From assembly GCA_021810985.1 (NCBI GenBank), contig JAJZQA010000099.1, positions 1 through 8,410 of the forward strand: DNA of 8,410 bases. Direction: 5' to 3'. Each line of letters starts with the position of its first letter. Positions within the stretch are counted from its first letter, which is position 1. This DNA is from Deltaproteobacteria bacterium. Its GTDB lineage: Bacteria > Desulfobacterota > Desulfuromonadia > Geobacterales > Geobacteraceae. A program made the translations under genes and the position numbers. The notes beneath the pieces are model-generated. The model had not been told where the DNA came from, did not search any database, and saw only the letters and a program-made list of their open reading frames with translations. Shown here in pieces: positions 6,208 to 8,410 of this stretch.

Positions 6208-6247
6208 AAGGTTTCAGCGAACGGTCTCCGGTTGCCGCTGAAACTTT
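6208..6247 (+). terminator. Long hairpin, probable terminator of the NTF2-like gene
   Basis: AAGGTTTCAGCG (6208-6219) pairs with CGCTGAAACTTT (6236-6247) over 12 bp with one G-T wobble. The 16-base loop can pair further (AACGG with CCGGTT, one bulge). The run of T after the arm is only three bases, so this could be a weak terminator or an RNA-stabilising or attenuating hairpin. It lies between two same-strand genes, 15 bases after the upstream stop. Confidence 0.5.
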
Positions 6248-6283
6248 CCGATCGTGCTGCGCTGGTGAAAGAAAGGATGGTAG

Positions 6284-6871
6284 ATGAACATAGAAGTTTT
6301 ATTCGCCAAACTGGCCAGTCCTGCCCGGAGAGCACTGCAGACGTTAGGTATTTCCGAGATTGAAGAATTGTCGCGGTATGAAAAGGAACTGATCTCGGAG
6401 TTACACGGAATCGGACCAAACGCCTTGAAAGCGATAGAGCATGAAATGTCCTTGTTGAATGTTGCGTTCCGGAAGAAGGCAGCGCCTGTTCAGGAAACAA
6501 CAGAAGGCGATGTTTCATCGGTGGACAGGTATATCAGCGGTTTTCCTCAGCACATTCAGGAAAAATTGCAGGAAATGCGGAGCATAATCAGGTCGGTGGC
6601 ACCCGTGGCCACGGAAAAAATTTCCTATGGAATACCCACCTTTTATTTGCAGGGGAATTTGGTTCATTTTGCCGGATATGCAAAGCATATCGGCTTTTAT
6701 CCCGGGGCTGCCGCCATATCGACATTCACAGAAGAATTGAAAGGGTATAAAAGTGCCAAAGGTTCAGTGCAATTCCCGATTGAGCAACCATTGCCGGCAG
6801 AATTGATCAGGCAGATCGTCAGGCTCAGAGTTGAGGAAAATCTCGGAAAAACAGAACAAACTGAACCCTGA
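6284..6871 (+). CDS. HhH (RNAP alpha-CTD-like) domain fused to a DUF1801 domain
   Basis: Two modules are visible in 195 residues. Residues 8-54 (LASPARRALQTLGISEIEEL, then LHGIGPNALKAIEHEM) resemble the helix-hairpin-helix region of the RNA polymerase alpha C-terminal domain and similar small DNA-binding proteins, with the hairpin at HGIGPNAL (41-48). After a polar linker, residues 80-186 form a DUF1801 (YdhG-like, frataxin-like fold) domain. Its landmarks are VDRYISGFP, EKISYGIPTF, HFAGYAKHIGFYPG, GYKSAKGSVQFPIEQPLP and LIRQIVRLRVEEN. DUF1801 proteins are mostly uncharacterised; an iron-chaperone role has been suggested by fold and is not proven. The start has AAAGGA with a 6-base spacing. 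Base composition is clearly lower in GC than ruvB (sampled 60-base lines at 6541 and 6721 give 47% and 40%, against 78% at 901), which hints at transfer. The family call is firm; the function is unknown. Confidence 0.85.
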   Translation: MNIEVLFAKLASPARRALQTLGISEIEELSRYEKELISELHGIGPNALKAIEHEMSLLNVAFRKKAAPVQETTEGDVSSVDRYISGFPQHIQEKLQEMRSIIRSVAPVATEKISYGIPTFYLQGNLVHFAGYAKHIGFYPGAAAISTFTEELKGYKSAKGSVQFPIEQPLPAELIRQIVRLRVEENLGKTEQTEP

Positions 6872-6886
6872 CGACCAGTCAGGTTC
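6863..6886 (+). terminator. Bulged hairpin at the stop codon of the DUF1801 gene
   Basis: GAAC plus CTGA on the left (6863-6871) pair with TCAG plus GTTC on the right (6879-6886), with one bulged C and a 7-base loop. The stop codon is part of the left arm. No T-tract follows, so intrinsic termination is doubtful. Confidence 0.3.
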
Positions 6887-6918
6887 ACCAAAGTGTTAGC
6901 GAGCAGAGCTGGTTTTAC

Positions 6919-6933
6919 TTGTCACCGTGACAA
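6919..6933. promoter_or_regulatory. 15-bp perfect palindrome TTGTCAC-C-GTGACAA over the mliC promoter
   Basis: Two 7-base arms are perfectly inverted around one central C. The left arm contains the -35 hexamer and the right arm lies in the spacer, so a dimeric regulator bound here would block RNA polymerase. The regulator is unknown; I could not assign the site to a named family. Confidence 0.6.
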
Positions 6934-6945
6934 CGTTGCTATAAT
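6919..6945 (+). promoter_or_regulatory. Extended -10 sigma70-type promoter for the mliC unit
   Basis: A perfect TATAAT (6940-6945) is preceded by TGC, giving an extended -10. TTGTCA (6919-6924) matches the -35 consensus at 5 of 6 positions with a short 15-base spacer. The predicted start point near 6952 leaves a leader of about 22 bases to the ATG at 6974. Four GTG/ATG-type codons farther upstream in frame are therefore unlikely to be used. Confidence 0.7.
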
Positions 6946-6973
6946 CCCAAAGAAAAACAAAGGAAATCTTGCC

Positions 6974-7351
6974 ATGCGAAGAAAAAGTATAGGAATACTC
7001 TGTTGCGCGATCATCCTTGCCGCTGCCTGCAGCTGTGCAGCGGGAGAAGCACAAAAACTGACGGTGACCGGCGGCGAAGCCATTACCTATCACTGCGAGG
7101 ACGGTGTGCAGCTAGTTGCGCGCTACTATTCGCTCTCCGACAAGAGCCTCGATTTCGTCAAGGTGCAGCTTTCGGACGGCAAGGAGTATACGCTGCCGCA
7201 GGTCCTTTCGGGTTCCGGGGTGCGATATTCCGATGATCGGGAGCTGGTCTGGTGGACAAAGGGCGCCTCGGCCTTTGCCGAGATGCGTGATCAGAACGGC
7301 GATTGGCAGGTGCGCTACGACAAGTGCGCGGAGACAGGCAAAAAGCAGTAA
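6974..7351 (+). CDS. mliC: MliC-family inhibitor of c-type lysozyme, secreted or lipid-anchored
   Basis: MliC/PliC proteins block C-type lysozymes in the periplasm or on the outer membrane, protecting peptidoglycan. The 125-residue precursor starts with MRRK and a hydrophobic stretch (5-18), then AAAC at 16-19, an imperfect lipobox that would put the lipid on C19; cleavage after AAG (22-24) as a soluble protein is the alternative. The mature part shows family hallmarks: YHCEDGVQLVARYY (39-52), the LSDGKEYTLPQVLSGSG strand region (66-82) and VRYSDDRELVWWTKG (83-97). The SGSG serine and K96 correspond to the conserved motifs that enter the lysozyme active site. C41 and C118 could form the fold's disulfide. 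The start is set by AAAGGA 9 bases upstream and by the promoter; an open frame back to 6893 is not coding. It may share a transcript with the nitroreductase. Confidence 0.88.
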   Translation: MRRKSIGILCCAIILAAACSCAAGEAQKLTVTGGEAITYHCEDGVQLVARYYSLSDKSLDFVKVQLSDGKEYTLPQVLSGSGVRYSDDRELVWWTKGASAFAEMRDQNGDWQVRYDKCAETGKKQ

Positions 7352-7385
7352 CAGGTGTGAGGTAATTCCGGAGGAGGGGACACAG

Positions 7386-7973
7386 ATGATGCAAGGAAGC
7401 GAGAAACGCCAGGCCGCTCATTCGATCGAAAAGCTTTTTCTCGACCGCTGGTCGCCGCGGGCCATGACAGGCGAAGCGCTCACCCGGGAAGAGCTGTTGG
7501 TTCTTTTCGAGGCCGCACGCTGGGCGCCGTCCTCATACAATAATCAACCGTGGCGTATCCTCTTCGCTCGCCGTGACAGCGCGCATTGGCCCCTGTTCTT
7601 GAGCCTGCTGGTTGAAACGAATCAGGTTTGGGCGAGCAAAGCGGCGGCATTGCTCGTCTTCATCTCGAAGACGACCTTCGATCATAACGGCAAGCCGGCC
7701 CGTACCCACTCGTTCGATACAGGCGCGGCCTGGGAGAATCTGGCCTTGCAAGGGACTCTGCGCGGCTATGTCGTTCACGGCATGCAGGGCTTTGACTACG
7801 AGCGGGCAAAGACGGCGCTGGAGATTCCGAACGAATATCAGGTGGAGGCGATGGTGGCCGTGGGAAAACCGGGCGCACCGGAATCCCTCCCGGATAAGCT
7901 CCAGGCGATCGAAACGCCCAATGATCGCCGGCCGCTGGAGCGGACCATCTGCGAGGGTCCGTTTCGTTTGTAG
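7386..7973 (+). CDS. Nitroreductase-family FMN oxidoreductase
   Basis: This is an FMN-dependent NAD(P)H oxidoreductase of the nitroreductase superfamily, normally a homodimer with FMN at the dimer interface in the cytoplasm. The 195-residue product carries the N-terminal RWSPRAM (21-27) and the signature EAARWAPSSYNNQPWR (42-57). It continues with FDTGAAWENLALQGTLRGYVVHGM, matching the helix that covers the flavin, and VEAMVAVGKPG before the C-terminal segment. The true substrate is not evident; members reduce nitroaromatics, quinones or other electrophiles. The start at 7386 has a strong site, GGAGGAGGGG (7370-7379); a second ATG follows immediately at 7389. The frame stays open upstream to 7116, but that part overlaps mliC in another frame and is a shadow. 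The 34-base gap after mliC with no terminator suggests co-transcription, though no functional link is obvious. Confidence 0.93.
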   Translation: MMQGSEKRQAAHSIEKLFLDRWSPRAMTGEALTREELLVLFEAARWAPSSYNNQPWRILFARRDSAHWPLFLSLLVETNQVWASKAAALLVFISKTTFDHNGKPARTHSFDTGAAWENLALQGTLRGYVVHGMQGFDYERAKTALEIPNEYQVEAMVAVGKPGAPESLPDKLQAIETPNDRRPLERTICEGPFRL

Positions 7974-8002
7974 TCACTGGTTTGAAAAAGGACATTTTCC
8001 GC

Positions 8003-8051
8003 GAATTCCCGGATATCCGCTGATAAGGGGCAGCTCTGGTTGCGGGAATTC
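8003..8051. repeat. 9-bp inverted repeat flanking 31 bases
   Basis: GAATTCCCG (8003-8011) and CGGGAATTC (8043-8051) are perfect inverted copies around a 31-base spacer. The right arm adjoins the 30-bp dispersed repeat. This could be the foot of a REP/MITE-like structure or a decayed mobile element end; the assignment is only suggestive. Confidence 0.45.
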
Positions 8052-8080
8052 CGGGGCCGTGCCCGCTTCATTCCTGAAAT
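8051..8080 (+). repeat. 30-bp dispersed repeat, copy 2
   Basis: This copy is a direct-orientation partner of 3501-3530 with 27 of 30 identical bases. Read in the equivalent frame, it would also give PGP-x-PLHS followed by TGA. There is no upstream similarity to gluQRS, so it is a shared DNA element and not a gene fragment. Confidence 0.75.
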
Positions 8081-8298
8081 TTCCCCCTATATCTCTTCCG
8101 GTATCGACCTCGAATGCTCTTTCAGTCTGCCTGCTTTCCGGAGTTATCTTCCGCCAATAATGGTCGCACTTCGCTTGGCGTGTATCGTGTCTTACTCATG
8201 GCTGGTGAGCCCAACCTCCCATTTTTGCGTATTTCTCCGAGTTGGAAAGGGCACTATTCGGGTTCAGATACATGGCATCTTCTCCTTTACATGAAAAG

Positions 8299-8326
8299 TA
8301 TAATGAGCTAGTTTCCATCCGGAAAC
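8299..8326 (+). promoter_or_regulatory. TATAAT box with adjacent 6-bp hairpin, possible promoter of a downstream gene
   Basis: TATAAT (8299-8304) is a perfect -10 hexamer, but no acceptable -35 lies 15-19 bases upstream. Seven bases after it, GTTTCC and GGAAAC (8311-8316, 8321-8326) form a perfect hairpin with a 4-base loop, roughly at the predicted transcription start. The surroundings are AT-rich, so chance is possible. Confidence 0.25.
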
Positions 8327-8410
8327 GTAACATGGTGTATTTGTTAAAATATTTCGTAGAAACTGGTTCAGTTTTCTCACGACTTATGATATCCTGCAAA
8401 CCATAACAGG

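Larger units (their letters stand above)
7974..8410. other. 437-base region without a convincing gene
   Basis: I see no protein I recognise on either strand. Short open frames exist (for example 8040-8294 on + and 8196-8399 on -), but they lack ribosome sites and domain-like composition. The left half is GC-rich and carries an inverted repeat and a 30-bp dispersed repeat; the right half, from about 8220, becomes AT-rich. The end looks like the upstream region of a gene beginning beyond the window. Confidence 0.6.

Noticed and set aside
7116..7385. N-terminal extension of the nitroreductase reading back into mliC
   Set aside because: The extension is Arg/Ser-rich and overlaps mliC in another frame; a strong ribosome site directly before 7386 and the family length both place the start there.
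8040..8399. Small open frames in the right-hand tail (8040-8294, 8114-8311 on +; 8196-8399 on -)
   Set aside because: They overlap one another in several frames, lack Shine-Dalgarno sequences and show no recognisable motif.

Overview
This looks like chromosomal DNA of a Gram-negative bacterium, most likely a deltaproteobacterium of the Desulfuromonadia (Geobacter/Desulfuromonas type). That placement is an inference. It rests on the style of the RuvB protein, the ruvA-ruvB-DnaA/Hda-like gene order, the many-PAS soluble histidine kinase, heptamer repeats between genes, and a periplasmic lysozyme inhibitor that implies an outer membrane. Nothing here is a phage, plasmid, CRISPR locus or recognisable defence island.

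Left part (1-3527, + strand, GC-rich, housekeeping): the 3' end of ruvA, then ruvB (Holliday-junction branch migration). Two bases after ruvB comes a short DnaA-family AAA+ protein of Hda type, whose N-terminus carries a probable beta-clamp-binding motif. ppnP (nucleoside phosphorylase) and gluQRS (tRNA-Asp queuosine glutamylation) follow as apparently separate units. The gaps are unusually decorated. A heptamer-repeat island separates ruvA from ruvB. A three-unit 34-bp tandem repeat starts inside the last codons of the Hda-like gene and runs into a probable terminator. A second small heptamer/hairpin block lies between ppnP and gluQRS.

Middle (3615-5531, - strand): one large orphan sensor histidine kinase with three PAS domains and an NtrB-type transmitter. 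It has no membrane segments and no response regulator next to it. It converges on gluQRS and diverges from the following genes.

Right part (5592-8410, + strand, accessory-like): an NTF2/SnoaL-like small protein, a two-part protein joining a helix-hairpin-helix (RNA polymerase alpha-CTD-like) module to a DUF1801 domain, a MliC-type lysozyme inhibitor, and a nitroreductase. The first and third have readable extended -10 promoters, each with a palindrome lying over the -35 element. mliC and the nitroreductase are 34 bases apart and may be co-transcribed. The last 437 bases hold no convincing gene. They contain a 30-bp element also present, at 27/30 identity, over the stop codon of gluQRS.

No single undescribed multi-gene system is evident. 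The items most worth following are the repeats that overlap stop codons of two unrelated genes, the palindrome-over-promoter arrangement in the accessory part, the HhH-DUF1801 fusion, and the clamp-binding motif on the Hda-like protein encoded directly behind ruvB.
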